Both the position numbers and the translations under genes were made by a program. Below, in pieces: positions 43,071 through 52,475 of a stretch of DNA of 64,000 nt. The notes under the pieces are model-generated. The model searched no databases and was not told the origin of the DNA. It saw only the letters and a program-made list of their open reading frames with translations. Source of the DNA: DASREM01 sp035652095 (GTDB lineage: Bacteria; Acidobacteriota; Terriglobia; Terriglobales; Acidobacteriaceae); contig DASREM010000056.1 of the NCBI GenBank assembly GCA_035652095.1, positions 248,001-312,000 of the forward strand, written 5' to 3'. The first letter of the stretch is position 1; every line of letters begins with the position of its first letter.

Positions 43071-45562
43071 CCTCGCGAAAACGCCAGCGACATGAGCGTG
43101 CTTTGCTCGACTTCATGGGCCTTGGCCGACCCGGTAGCCGGACTCGCGCTGGCTGACCGCTTCACCGAGAGCACGGGGCGCTCTCCGGCAAGCCGCCGAA
43201 TGCGGCTGATCACGTGCGAAAGGGCCCCCATATTCGCCGGTTCTTCCTGCACCCAGACGATATCCCGCGCGGAAGCGTGAGCTTCTATCGCAGCGGAGAG
43301 CTCTTTCTCGGGGAACGGATACATCTGATCGAGGAAGAGGATCGCGGTCTCGGCGTCTTTTCTCTTCTTCCTCTCGACGCGGAGCTCGTGACCGATTTTT
43401 CCCGTGCAGATCAGAATTCTGCCGGCATTGTGGACTTCGTTGTCTGGAATGACGGGCAGAAACTGTTTATGGCTGAAGTCTTCGATCGGGGAAGAGGCTT
43501 CGGGATGCCGCAACATGCTCTTCGGAGTGAACACGACCAGCGGTTTGCGCCATTTGCGCAGCGCTTGTCTCCTTAGCAAGTGGAAGTACTGGGCTGCGTT
43601 CGACGGCTGGCAAATCTGGAAGTTGTCGCGCGCGGCGAGTTGTAAGTAGCGTTCGATGCGAGCGCTGGAGTGCTCTGGTCCCTGCCCCTCATACCCGTGG
43701 GGCAGCAGCATGACCACGCCGGATAGCAATCCCCACTTGTCTTCTCCGGCGCTGATGAACTGGTCCACCACAGCCTGGGCGACATTAGCAAAGTCGCCAA
43801 ACTGCGCCTCCCACAGGATGAGCGCCTCCGGGTAATCTCGGCTGTAACCGTATTCGAAACCGAGAACGCCCGCTTCCGAGAGTGTCGAGTTGTAGATCTC
43901 GCAGCGGGCCTGGCCCGGCGCGACGTGCTCCAGGGGAACGTATTCCTGCTCGTTTTCGATATCGAGCAACACCGAGTGGCGCTGGTTAAAAGTTCCGCGC
44001 CGCGAGTCCTGACCACTCAGACGCACCGGAATGCCGGCTTTTGCAAGACTGCCAAAGGCGAGCGCCTCGGCCATGCCGTAGTCCACCGCGCGTTTGCCCA
44101 ACACCATCTCGGCACGCTGCTCAAGCAGCTTTTTCACCTTGGGGTGGATGTGAAATCCCTCGGGATAAGTGGTGAGCTTCTCCCCAAGTCCCCCCAACTC
44201 CTCGAGTGTCAGTCCGGTCTCTACCTCGTACTCGGGCAGATACCGCCCACCCTTGAACTGATCCCAGTAATTCGGCAGATCGCGCAAGGTCGGTTTCTTG
44301 GTGATAGATCCAGCCTGCTTCTGCGCTGCTTCCAATTCGGCTTTGATCGCGGAGACTCGAGATTGCACATCGTTGATCTCGGAGTCCTCGGCGTACAGCT
44401 CCCAAAGCGGCGGATGTTCCCTGATCGCTTTGTAGAGCAGCGGCTGCGTAACGGTAGGATCGTCGACTTCGCTGTGACCGTGCCGGCGATAGCCGATCAT
44501 GTCAATGACCACATCTTCGTGGAACGTGTAGCGGTATTCGAGGGCCATGCGGCCGACTCGCACCACCGCGTCCACATCCTCCGCGTTCACGTGAAAGATC
44601 GGAATCGACTGACGGCGCGCAATCTGTGCCGCAAAACGGGAGGAGTGCAGCTCACTGCTGAGCGTGGTGAATCCCAGCAGATTGTTGACGATCACGTGGA
44701 CGGTGCCGCCGACGGTATATCCCGGGAGGTCGGCGTAGTTCAGAGTCTCGGCAAAAATTCCTTGTCCGGCAAAAGCACCGTCGCCGTGGACAATCAGCGG
44801 CAGGAATTGTTCGCGGCCACCTTCTCCAGCACGGTCCTGCTTGGCGCGGGTACGACCGACGGTGACCGGGTCGACTGCTTCGAGGTGCGACGGATTTGAG
44901 ACCAGGTGGATATGAATCTTCTTTCCGCTTCGCGTGACGTATTCCCCGGTCGCGCCCATGTGGTACTTCACGTCTCCCCCGCCCAGAACGCTGCGTGGAT
45001 CCACATCCTCAAATCCGGCGAACACCTCTTCGGGAGCGCGCTTGGCTACGTGCGTAATAACGTTCAGACGGCCGCGATGGCTCATGCCCATCACGAGTTC
45101 AACCGCCCCGTGCTCCGCGGCGGCGTCCAGAATTTCATCCACCAGCGGCAGCAAGGCGGTCACACCTTCGAGGGAAAATCGTTTGGTGCCCAGATATCTC
45201 TGCTGCAAAACCAGCTCAAACAGATCGCCGCGAATCAACAAATCGAGAATCCGTTGCTGATCTACGGGCGCGGGTTCGGCTTCCATGCGTTCCAGGATCC
45301 AGTGCCGCCGGGCGGGGTCGGCGATATGCATCATCTCCACCCCTATGGTGCCGCAGTAAATGCGACGAGCTTCCTGCGCCAGTTCCCCGTCAATTTTCAA
45401 GTCCGGATGCGATGCGGGTGGGAGAAACCCGAGCGGATCGAGATCCGCCTCCAGATATCCCCAACGGCGAAAGGCATCAAAAACCCGCTCGCGATCGGGG
45501 TTGGGAGCCTCCAGCACTCCGGCGCCGGAAGCCACCCCTGCACTCTTCGATTTGGTCGGCAT
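43067..45562 (-). CDS. sucA: 2-Oxoglutarate dehydrogenase E1 component
   Basis: The 831-residue thiamine diphosphate enzyme decarboxylates 2-oxoglutarate in the TCA cycle. Seen are GMSHRGRLNVI, LVSNPSHLEAVDPV, the ThDP/Mg motif GDGAFAGQGIFAETLN with VIVNNLLGFTT, YRRHGHSEVDDP, and in the C-terminal transketolase half LSGQDSRRGTFNQRHS, EYGYSRDYPEALILWEAQFGDF (quoted as ALILWEAQFGDF) and PKSMLRHPEA. It is about 100 residues shorter than the E. coli enzyme, mostly at the N-terminus, where the E2-binding segment is reduced. No sucB or lpd gene is next to it. The ATG at 45562 has only AAGAA upstream. Confidence 0.96.
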   Translation of the reverse strand: MPTKSKSAGVASGAGVLEAPNPDRERVFDAFRRWGYLEADLDPLGFLPPASHPDLKIDGELAQEARRIYCGTIGVEMMHIADPARRHWILERMEAEPAPVDQQRILDLLIRGDLFELVLQQRYLGTKRFSLEGVTALLPLVDEILDAAAEHGAVELVMGMSHRGRLNVITHVAKRAPEEVFAGFEDVDPRSVLGGGDVKYHMGATGEYVTRSGKKIHIHLVSNPSHLEAVDPVTVGRTRAKQDRAGEGGREQFLPLIVHGDGAFAGQGIFAETLNYADLPGYTVGGTVHVIVNNLLGFTTLSSELHSSRFAAQIARRQSIPIFHVNAEDVDAVVRVGRMALEYRYTFHEDVVIDMIGYRRHGHSEVDDPTVTQPLLYKAIREHPPLWELYAEDSEINDVQSRVSAIKAELEAAQKQAGSITKKPTLRDLPNYWDQFKGGRYLPEYEVETGLTLEELGGLGEKLTTYPEGFHIHPKVKKLLEQRAEMVLGKRAVDYGMAEALAFGSLAKAGIPVRLSGQDSRRGTFNQRHSVLLDIENEQEYVPLEHVAPGQARCEIYNSTLSEAGVLGFEYGYSRDYPEALILWEAQFGDFANVAQAVVDQFISAGEDKWGLLSGVVMLLPHGYEGQGPEHSSARIERYLQLAARDNFQICQPSNAAQYFHLLRRQALRKWRKPLVVFTPKSMLRHPEASSPIEDFSHKQFLPVIPDNEVHNAGRILICTGKIGHELRVERKKRKDAETAILFLDQMYPFPEKELSAAIEAHASARDIVWVQEEPANMGALSHVISRIRRLAGERPVLSVKRSASASPATGSAKAHEVEQSTLMSLAFSRG

Positions 45563-45674
45563 AATTCTTGTCTAGGATAAAGGATGCGGGGCAGTTTGTG
45601 CTGGATTCGGAAGACATTCACCGCCGAGATCGCCGAGAAGAGTCAAGCTGGCTGCAGTTGTGCTATCGGCGCAG

Positions 45675-45680
45675 TAAAAT
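45675..45680 (+). promoter_or_regulatory. -10-like box directly before speB
   Basis: TAAAAT lies 8 nt before the ATG at 45689. No Shine-Dalgarno sequence is visible, so the mRNA may be leaderless. Confidence 0.35.
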
Positions 45681-45688
45681 CAACTGCA

Positions 45689-46507
45689 ATGACCAACCCA
45701 ATTCCTGCAGGGCACGGTACTCCGGCCTTGGTCGGCATCCCGTTCGACGCGAACTCTTCTTTCATGCGGGGCACGGCCGAGGCGCCTCCCATTATCCGGG
45801 AGGCATTCCGCTCCGACTCGACAAACCTTTGCACCGAGAGCGGGTTGGATCTCGAGGGCAATCCCATGTTCACAGACGCTGGCGACATGAAAGTCTCCGA
45901 GGACCATGCGTTCCGTGATATCGAAGCCGGCATAAGTCAGATGTTGGACAAAGGCCAGCGCCCGATCTCGCTGGGCGGCGATCACTCGATCACTTACCCC
46001 ATAGTGCGCGCGCTCTACAGGAAGTTCGGACAGCTCAGTATCATTCACTTCGACGCGCATCCCGATCTTTACGAGGAATTCGATGGCAACCGGAATTCCC
46101 ATGCCTGCCCGTTCGCGCGCATTCTTGAAGAGAGCATGGTGAAGCAGTTGATCCAGGTGGGCATTCGCACCATGAATCCACATCAGAAGAAGCAGGCCGA
46201 GAAGTACGAGGTGCAGGTCATCGAAATGGAGAAATTGCCGATGTATGACCGATTGAAGCGCGCAGGACCGGTTTACATCTCCTTTGATGTAGACGCGTTG
46301 GATCCGGCATTCGCGCCGGGCGTCTCACATCGCGAGCCTGGAGGCATGACGGTTCGCGAAGCCATGCGCCACCTGCACGCCATCACCGGCGATATCGTGG
46401 GCGCCGATCTGGTCGAATACAACCCGAAGCAGGATGTGTCGAACCTGACCGCCGCAGTGTGTGGCAAGATCCTGAAAGAATTGCTGGGAAAGATGTTGGG
46501 TTGCTAG
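45689..46507 (+). CDS. speB: Agmatinase (ureohydrolase family)
   Basis: The 272-residue enzyme would hydrolyse agmatine to putrescine and urea. The ureohydrolase signatures with the two-manganese ligands are complete: GGDHSITYP, HFDAHPDLYEEF and SFDVDALDPAFAPGV. The start is ATG 45689 (MTNPIPAGHGTPALVGIPFD); a frame to 45584 exists but reads through the likely promoter. Arginase, guanidinobutyrase or formimidoylglutamase activity cannot be excluded by sequence alone; RGTAEAPPIIREAF near the start suits the agmatinase branch. Confidence 0.85.
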   Translation: MTNPIPAGHGTPALVGIPFDANSSFMRGTAEAPPIIREAFRSDSTNLCTESGLDLEGNPMFTDAGDMKVSEDHAFRDIEAGISQMLDKGQRPISLGGDHSITYPIVRALYRKFGQLSIIHFDAHPDLYEEFDGNRNSHACPFARILEESMVKQLIQVGIRTMNPHQKKQAEKYEVQVIEMEKLPMYDRLKRAGPVYISFDVDALDPAFAPGVSHREPGGMTVREAMRHLHAITGDIVGADLVEYNPKQDVSNLTAAVCGKILKELLGKMLGC

Positions 46508-46574
46508 AGCCTCTTCCCCGGAAGGCAAACGAGGATAGGGCCTGATTACGGCTGTGGAGGGATTTGAACTAAGA

Positions 46575-46605
46575 CCCATTCCTCACAGCGAAAGTGAGGA
46601 ATGGG
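46575..46605. terminator. 12-bp perfect hairpin between convergent genes
   Basis: CCCATTCCTCAC (46575-46586) and GTGAGGAATGGG (46594-46605) pair without mismatch around AGCGAAA. It sits between the stops of speB and the phosphoesterase gene. T-tracts are weak on both sides, so it may act through Rho or in mRNA stability. Confidence 0.55.
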
Positions 46606-46616
46606 GCTCTCCGCGG

Positions 46617-48524
46617 TTAAAAGTTGAACATGTCCGTCAGGTCGCCGATCGCGGGTCCATTGATCGGGACATAAGGATTTGACGGATCCGCGATGGGATT
46701 TGGCAGATTGTCGCGGCTGCGATTACTGATCGTGGGCAGGTTCCAGTTCTTCTCGATGAACTTGAGAATGGAAACGTGATCATAGTAAGTGTGAACCACG
46801 CGCCCACCCTTAGAGAACTGGGAGATCACGATCAGAGGGATGCGGGTGCCGTCGCCGAAGAAATCGAGCGGCTGCACGTATCCCGAATCCCAGTACCCGC
46901 CGCCCTCGTCGGCCGTGACGATTATCGCGGTATTCTTCCAGATTTCCGGTTTGCTCTGCACCACCGTGACGATCTTTTCCGTGAACGCTTCGAACAAGTC
47001 CCACTTGGAGTTCGTCGGATGTCCGTCAAGGTAGCCATCGGGCTTCACGAATGACACCGCCGGAAGGGTCCCGGTCTGGATGTCATTGTAAAGGTCGGTG
47101 ATGTCCTTCAGATTGTTCTCGCGGACAGTCTGATTGGTCATGATCGCCGACTCGTACTGGAAGGGGTTGCAGATATCGCAATAGCGATGCAGGCTGTAGT
47201 TGGCCGGGTCCTGCACATACAGATTCCAGCCTTCGCCGTAGTACTTCCACGACACGTTGTTCGCCATGAGCACATCCGCGATGGTGGGTACGCTGGAGGG
47301 CGGAATTACAAATTCACCGGTATTAACGCTTCCGTCTCCGAAGAAGCCGGGCGCGTAGTTGTTGAGCAGATAGTAGTGGCCGGGATCGCAGTTTGGGTTG
47401 GGGTGATAGGGAAGGGAGCTCAGATAGCTGAGCACCGCCGAGACGCCGGGCTGAGTAGAGTCGGAACAGTTGCTGTAGGTTCCGCCACTGTAGCCGTCTT
47501 GGGTGTACCAGTTATTGGTGCCCGGCATGGGGTTGGGATTTTCGATCTGGTTGCTGGGAGGGGTGAGCGGGTTGCCGTTTCCATCGCTGTACCAGAGGAA
47601 GTCTCCGCCACCAATGGCAAAGCTGTTGGCGCCGGTTCCTCCCATGACCGATTGGTGCATGTTGTCGGCAACCGCGTACTGGCGAGCCCAATTCGCAGAG
47701 ACCGAAGCCTCACCCTTCGCCATGTTGTAGAACTCCATCGAAGTGGAACCTTCGAAAGTAGTCTGAGTGGTGAAGGAAGAGGGCCGTGGAGCGCCGTTCG
47801 ATCCAGCACCCACGCTCACCTCAACATAAGGGAACAGGTCTTTGCGACAGCCGCTGGGATCGGAAGTGGTGGCAAACGCGATATTGCAATCGAGTTGCTG
47901 CCACATCTGGTAGAAACGATGCACCGGGCTGCTGGCGTACTGATCATAGCCGATGTTCAGCCAGAATGGTCCGTTCGGGAGATTGTTCACGTACGGAATG
48001 CGAGTGTCTATAGCTCCAAAGGGCAGGCCGGAAGCTCCGCTAACAAGGAGCTTGTAATCTTTTGGCAGAAGCGCCGGCTCGGCCGCCATGGCAGCTGCAA
48101 TCGTAGCAAAGGGAGCGGGATTGGAATCGTCAGCAACGGTTGGCGTGAAGCCCGTGTTGACCGGCGGCAAATTCGTGAACAGTCCGCGCGGGCTCGGGCT
48201 GAGCTGGAAAACTCCGGTATCGGAAGCTTTATACTGCGCGGCCTGCGCGAAGTTTGGCCCGGGCGTGCCGTTTTCTGTGACGATTCCCTTCGACAGCAGA
48301 TTGGAGACGGTCTGACCCTGCGGGGGCTTGTAAGTTGCGAACAGGTGATCGAAAGTGCGATTCTCACCGACGACGACGATAACGTGCTGGATGGGCGTGG
48401 TAGTTGTGGCGGCTTTGGTTTGGGCGGCGAGCGGCGCGGGTGCAAACATGTTCACCAACAGCGCGAACAGGCTGGTTCCGACTCCCGCATGCCGGGCAGC
48501 GCTGGCAAGCAGACCTCGAGACAT
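46617..48524 (-). CDS. Exported phosphoesterase, phospholipase C / acid phosphatase family
   Basis: The 635-residue protein starts at ATG 48524, with AAGGAG five bases upstream, and has a signal peptide (ending LAAQ, about 35). It opens with IQHVIVVVGENRTFDHLFATY, the phosphoesterase family signature with the metal/nucleophile region, and has GGDFLWYSDGN, SWKYYGEGWN, FVKPDGYLDGHPTNS and the C-terminal IIVTADEGGGYWDSG and IPLIVISQFSKGG with HTYYDHVSILKFIEKNW. Relatives cleave phosphatidylcholine or phosphate monoesters outside the cytoplasm. It could serve phosphate scavenging; the exact substrate is unknown. Confidence 0.9.
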   Translation of the reverse strand: MSRGLLASAARHAGVGTSLFALLVNMFAPAPLAAQTKAATTTTPIQHVIVVVGENRTFDHLFATYKPPQGQTVSNLLSKGIVTENGTPGPNFAQAAQYKASDTGVFQLSPSPRGLFTNLPPVNTGFTPTVADDSNPAPFATIAAAMAAEPALLPKDYKLLVSGASGLPFGAIDTRIPYVNNLPNGPFWLNIGYDQYASSPVHRFYQMWQQLDCNIAFATTSDPSGCRKDLFPYVEVSVGAGSNGAPRPSSFTTQTTFEGSTSMEFYNMAKGEASVSANWARQYAVADNMHQSVMGGTGANSFAIGGGDFLWYSDGNGNPLTPPSNQIENPNPMPGTNNWYTQDGYSGGTYSNCSDSTQPGVSAVLSYLSSLPYHPNPNCDPGHYYLLNNYAPGFFGDGSVNTGEFVIPPSSVPTIADVLMANNVSWKYYGEGWNLYVQDPANYSLHRYCDICNPFQYESAIMTNQTVRENNLKDITDLYNDIQTGTLPAVSFVKPDGYLDGHPTNSKWDLFEAFTEKIVTVVQSKPEIWKNTAIIVTADEGGGYWDSGYVQPLDFFGDGTRIPLIVISQFSKGGRVVHTYYDHVSILKFIEKNWNLPTISNRSRDNLPNPIADPSNPYVPINGPAIGDLTDMFNF

Positions 48525-48948
48525 AAATTCTCCTTCACTGGTTTCACTACGCCCCAACGGTGTCGCCCCATCGACCCGATGCACCAACCTAAAATGCGCA
48601 AGGACGAACTTTGGTTAATGGCTGGTCAATAACCGATTAAAAAAATTCCACAGGAAATATTGGATCGCGGAGTCCATTTCAAACAGAGCTGGCAGCACCG
48701 AGCCGCTTTCCCGGTTCCTGAGACTCTGCATCGGCTGCTCTCCCTTCTCGAAGCGAAGTGGATCAACCAGCGGACGCCAGCGATGGTCGCCGCTCTGCTC
48801 CTAAAAGCGCTGCTATGGCAGGATGAGAACGGGAACATCTCGGGGACCTTTCCATATTCCCGGGTACCTCGCCAGGCGCCACGGAATTTCCGGAGTTGGT
48901 GCGCTGGTGCAGAAAGCGTTAGAGTAGGCGGGCAGAGAAGATCACTCC
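48525..48948. other. Divergent intergenic region, 424 nt, no supported gene
   Basis: It lies between the phosphoesterase and DUF202 genes and must hold both promoters. A rightward frame at 48660-48962 has no Shine-Dalgarno sequence or known content. No strong repeat or box was seen. Confidence 0.5.
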
Positions 48949-49335
48949 ATGCCCAACGTTGAATACCCCGCACGCGCGCGCGATCATCTTGCCAACGAAC
49001 GCACCTTCTTAGCCTGGGTACGCACCGGGGTTGCAATGGTGGTGTTTGGATTCGCCATCGGCCGATTTGCCATTGCAATCCGTGAGTTGCTTACCATCAA
49101 TGGCCAAATTCCGAAAACCGCGGGGCTCTCGGTCTGGTTTGGAGTCATCGCCATCATTACCGGCGGGGTGCTGGTATTCACCGGCTGGAATCGCTACCGG
49201 CGCACTCGACAGCAACTTGATTCGGGGAAATTTCAGCCTGCCGGAACGGTGATCGACGTGGTGGCGGTGTTTACCGTGGGATTCGGGCTGGCACTTGCTA
49301 CTTACCTTGTCTATATCCAGGCGACTCTGCATTAA
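48949..49335 (+). CDS. DUF202 (YidH-type) membrane protein
   Basis: The 128-residue protein has the DUF202 signature RDHLANERTFLAWVRTGVAMVVFG at residues about 10-33 (quoted in part as LANERTFLAWVRTG), and three membrane helices (about 25-45, 58-80, 103-123). The function of the family is not established. It precedes rpiA by 6 nt and the two are probably co-transcribed. Confidence 0.92.
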   Translation: MPNVEYPARARDHLANERTFLAWVRTGVAMVVFGFAIGRFAIAIRELLTINGQIPKTAGLSVWFGVIAIITGGVLVFTGWNRYRRTRQQLDSGKFQPAGTVIDVVAVFTVGFGLALATYLVYIQATLH

Positions 49336-49341
49336 CCGCCT

Positions 49342-50019
49342 ATGTCAACCGATTATGAGAAAGAACTCGCGGCCCGTGCCAGCCTCGCATTCGTAAAGGA
49401 CGGCGATGTGGTTGGCTTGGGGACGGGTTCGACTGCCTCTATTGCCATCCAGTTGCTTGGGGAACGGGTGCGAGAAGGGCTTAGAATTCTCGGGATTCCA
49501 ACTTCCCAACGCTCAAAGCAGTTGGCTGAAAGTGTGGGTATTTCGCTCACCACGCTGGATGAGGTCCAGCAGATCGACGTGGATATTGACGGCGCGGATG
49601 AGGTTGACCTCCAACTGCGGTTGATTAAAGGCGGGGGAGGAGCGTTGCTGCGGGAGAAAGTGGTGGCCTCGGCCGCGGAGCAGTTCGTGGTGGTTGCCGA
49701 TTCCAGCAAGCAAGTGCCTGTGCTCGGTGGCTTTCCGCTGCCAGTGGAAGTGATTCCGTTTGCGCAGGCGCTGGTCATTCGCGGTATTCAGGCGATGGGC
49801 GCAACAGTGAACCTTCGCCGATATCCTTACGGGAATCCCTTCGTGACCGATGAAGGTCATCACATCCTTGATTGCGATTTCGGTGCCATTCATGATCCCG
49901 AGTCCCTGGCTCGCACCTTGAACGAGATGCCGGGCATCGTAGAGCACGGCCTATTCATCGACATGGCGACGATTGTTCTGATCGGTAAGGGCTATGAAGT
50001 CGTCGAATTGCGGCGCTAA
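49342..50019 (+). CDS. rpiA: Ribose 5-phosphate isomerase A
   Basis: The 225-residue enzyme interconverts ribose 5-phosphate and ribulose 5-phosphate. Seen are VVGLGTGSTASIAIQLLGE (the phosphate loop), DIDGADEVDLQLRLIKGGGGALLREKVVA with the catalytic Glu and Lys (quoted as DGADEVDLQLRLIKGGGG), and VVADSSKQVPVLG. Having both rpiA and rpiB suggests redundant or growth-dependent isomerases. The stop overlaps the convergent M19 gene by 4 nt. Confidence 0.97.
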   Translation: MSTDYEKELAARASLAFVKDGDVVGLGTGSTASIAIQLLGERVREGLRILGIPTSQRSKQLAESVGISLTTLDEVQQIDVDIDGADEVDLQLRLIKGGGGALLREKVVASAAEQFVVVADSSKQVPVLGGFPLPVEVIPFAQALVIRGIQAMGATVNLRRYPYGNPFVTDEGHHILDCDFGAIHDPESLARTLNEMPGIVEHGLFIDMATIVLIGKGYEVVELRR

Positions 50020-51101
50020 CCCCAGATCTCGCCCAATGCGCGATAAAAGTTCTTCCCCATGACTTTCTCCACCACTTCTTCCGAGTATCCCCGCTTCTCC
50101 AAACCGGCCGCGATGATCTGCATACGATCAGGCGTATTCAAATCGGGCGAATAAGGAGGGCGGTCTTCCTCAGGAGCCGCAATCCCGAGTTTGCGACGAT
50201 TTTCCATGTCATCGGCGAGTCGCTGGCGCTGCTCGGGAGTATCGGGAAAGGTGTCGATCACGCCGTCGCTGCCGATACCGACATGATCGGTTCCTGCCAC
50301 CTTGAGCGCGTGATCCAAATGTGCAAGCGCGTGCTCTCGCGTTGGTAAACTGGGGCTCGCGACCAGGTAAGGCATGAAATAAATTCCGACAACGCCACCG
50401 CGATCCGATAATGCCTTCAGTTCGTGATCGTCTTTGTTTCTAGGATGCTGATGGATGGCGTTGCACCCGGAGTGTGTGATCAGCACCGGCTTCTTTGAGG
50501 TCTCGATGCCTTCCGCCGTGGTTCGCTGTCCCGAGTGGCTCAGATCCACGACAATACCAAGTTCATTCATCTTTGCGCTAGCCGCGCGGCCAAGCTTGCT
50601 CAGGCCGGCATTGGCAGGCTCCAGGCAGCCATCGCCGAACAGGCTGCGGTTGTTGTAGGTCAACTGCATCACCCGCACGCCGAGGTCGCGGAAGGTGCCG
50701 AGCCGCTTCAGATCGGGCCCCATCGGATCCGGGTGCTGGAACCCCATCAGGATGCCAATCTTCCTTTCCTGCTTGGCCCGGTCGAAATCGGATTGCCGTC
50801 GCACGATTGTCCAATGCGCGGGATCATTTTCGACCATCCGTTCGACAAAGCTGATGTTCTCGACCGTGTCGTCAAACGACGGTGCGGAGATGGTCCAGTG
50901 GATCGCCGTCACGCCGGATTGCTGTGCTTGTTTCAGGATTTCCGGTTTGACGATTGTGTCTTCGGTGTTGACGCTGCATAGGGCGTCGATGACCATCCAC
51001 TTGCGATAGTTCTGCGTTGTTTGTGCGAAGGTGGTGAGCGGTGCGAATCTCAGGAGCATCCCGAGTTGTGTGGTATTTCGAAGGAAGGCGCGGCGGTCCA
51101 T
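50016..51101 (-). CDS. Exported M19 (membrane dipeptidase) family protein with altered metal site
   Basis: ATG 51101, four bases after AGGA, gives a 361-residue protein with a twin-arginine-like signal (MDRRAFLRNTTQLGMLLRF). The later part is typical of M19: GVRVMQLTYNNRSLFGDGC, VVDLSHSGQRTT, PVLITHSGCNAIHQHPRN, DDHELKALSDRGGVVGIYF, HVGIGSDGVID. The first metal motif, normally D-G-H-N-D, reads D39-A-L-C-S43, and the bridging Glu block reads GFQHP, so three of the five zinc ligands appear replaced. It may have another reaction or be non-catalytic. The genuine function is unknown. Confidence 0.8.
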   Translation of the reverse strand: MDRRAFLRNTTQLGMLLRFAPLTTFAQTTQNYRKWMVIDALCSVNTEDTIVKPEILKQAQQSGVTAIHWTISAPSFDDTVENISFVERMVENDPAHWTIVRRQSDFDRAKQERKIGILMGFQHPDPMGPDLKRLGTFRDLGVRVMQLTYNNRSLFGDGCLEPANAGLSKLGRAASAKMNELGIVVDLSHSGQRTTAEGIETSKKPVLITHSGCNAIHQHPRNKDDHELKALSDRGGVVGIYFMPYLVASPSLPTREHALAHLDHALKVAGTDHVGIGSDGVIDTFPDTPEQRQRLADDMENRRKLGIAAPEEDRPPYSPDLNTPDRMQIIAAGLEKRGYSEEVVEKVMGKNFYRALGEIWG

Positions 51102-51182
51102 AAGTTCCTGGTGGTTGTCCCTGAAAGGGCTCTGCATTTTGGTGCGACTACATGCCGGGTAAAGCCAACGGGCTCGATCCTT

Positions 51183-52457
51183 TTATCGGCGGTTCACAAC
51201 TTCGTGTATAGCCTGCAAGAGGCGTTCGACTTCGTCCAGCGTGTTGTAATGGGCCAGCCCGATCCGCAGGAAGCCGCCCTCTTTTTCGACATCAAGTAAC
51301 TCGGTCAAGTTCAGCGCGTAGTAATTTCCATCCCAGGTGAAGAATCCGAGCTCCCCGAGCTGGGTGGCAAGCTCCAGCGGCGTGTGCCCCTCAATACGCA
51401 CGGCGATGGTCGGGCAGCGCTGCGTGAAACGTCCAGGGTCACTGATGCCATAAAGTCGCAGGCCCCTGACCTCTAACAGTCCCTCGATCAGCCGGGCCAT
51501 TAACGTGCGCTCGTGCCTTTCGATGGCCGCATAGGCGGCGAGCAACGCCTGCCGGCGATTCGCAGCAGACCGATCCCCGCGTCGGCCTAGATCAGCGAGA
51601 TAATCAACGCACGCCGTGATTCCGGCGATGCACTCGTGGTTCAGCGTCCCCAGTTCCCAGCGATACGGAACAGCATCGCTGTTGGCACGCACCTTGTAGG
51701 GACGTAGCCGCTGCAAATGCTCACGCTTTCCATAGAGCACGCCCATGTGCGGTCCAAAGAACTTGTAAGTCGAGCAGACCAGAAAATCGCAGTCGAGATC
51801 CTTGACGTCAATCGGACCGTGCGGCGCATAATGAACCGCGTCAATGTATGCCAGCGCTCCTCCGTTATGTGCCAACTTCACAATTTCTTTGACTGGGTTG
51901 ATAGTTCCCACCGCATTCGACGCATAACCAGTCGCGACTAGCCGGGTATGGCCGCTGATCTTTTTCGCCATGTCGTTCATGTCGAGCGTGCAATCTTGCT
52001 GCCGGACATTCACGAAGCGAACGGTCGCGCCGGTCTCTTCGAGCGCCCGCCAGGGCGAGACGTTCGCGTCATGGTCCAGGTGCGTCAGAACGATTTCATT
52101 CCCAGGGCCAAGCTCGCGGCCGATGGCTCGGCTGACGGCAAATGTAAGGGCCGTCATGTTCGCGCCGAAGATGATTTCGTCAGGGGCGCAATTCAGAAAA
52201 TCCGCCATGGCCTGGCGCGCTCCGTCCAGCACCGCATTGGTGCGCCGACTGGTTGCATATGCGCCGTTGGTGTTGGCATTCGAACGCGACAGATAATCGG
52301 TGATTGCGTTGATCACCCCTTGCGGGACCTGGGTTCCACCGGGGCCGTCGAGAAACACCGCCGGATGACCATTCACAGTCTGGTTGAGAGAAGGGAATTG
52401 CGAGCGTACCCAGTGGACGTCCAATGACACTTCTGCTCTACTCTGTGTAGTTGTCAT
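51183..52457 (-). CDS. Aminotransferase class V, cysteine-desulfurase-like (VC1184-type subfamily)
   Basis: The 424-residue PLP enzyme begins with VHWVRSQFPSLNQ and FLDGPGGTQVPQGV, followed by NTNGAYATSRRT, EIVLTHLDHDANVSPWRALE (with the His over the ring), AYIDAVHYAPHGPIDV and the PLP-Lys in CSTYKFFGPHMGVLYG. It fits the TIGR01976 subfamily of uncertain substrate. It lacks an obvious mobile Cys loop of SufS near the C-terminus, so a role as a true sulfur donor is doubtful. It starts 18 nt after the homoserine dehydrogenase stop, so the two are probably co-transcribed. Confidence 0.88.
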   Translation of the reverse strand: MTTTQSRAEVSLDVHWVRSQFPSLNQTVNGHPAVFLDGPGGTQVPQGVINAITDYLSRSNANTNGAYATSRRTNAVLDGARQAMADFLNCAPDEIIFGANMTALTFAVSRAIGRELGPGNEIVLTHLDHDANVSPWRALEETGATVRFVNVRQQDCTLDMNDMAKKISGHTRLVATGYASNAVGTINPVKEIVKLAHNGGALAYIDAVHYAPHGPIDVKDLDCDFLVCSTYKFFGPHMGVLYGKREHLQRLRPYKVRANSDAVPYRWELGTLNHECIAGITACVDYLADLGRRGDRSAANRRQALLAAYAAIERHERTLMARLIEGLLEVRGLRLYGISDPGRFTQRCPTIAVRIEGHTPLELATQLGELGFFTWDGNYYALNLTELLDVEKEGGFLRIGLAHYNTLDEVERLLQAIHEVVNRR

Positions 52458-52475
52458 GATCGAGTTTTTCGCTTC

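Noticed and set aside
46550..46575. tRNA remnant suggested by GGATTTGAAC
   Set aside because: The flanking bases do not form a T stem around TTCAAAT, so the match is chance.
48660..48962. Rightward 100-codon frame before the DUF202 gene
   Set aside because: It overlaps the DUF202 start, has no Shine-Dalgarno sequence and no recognisable content.
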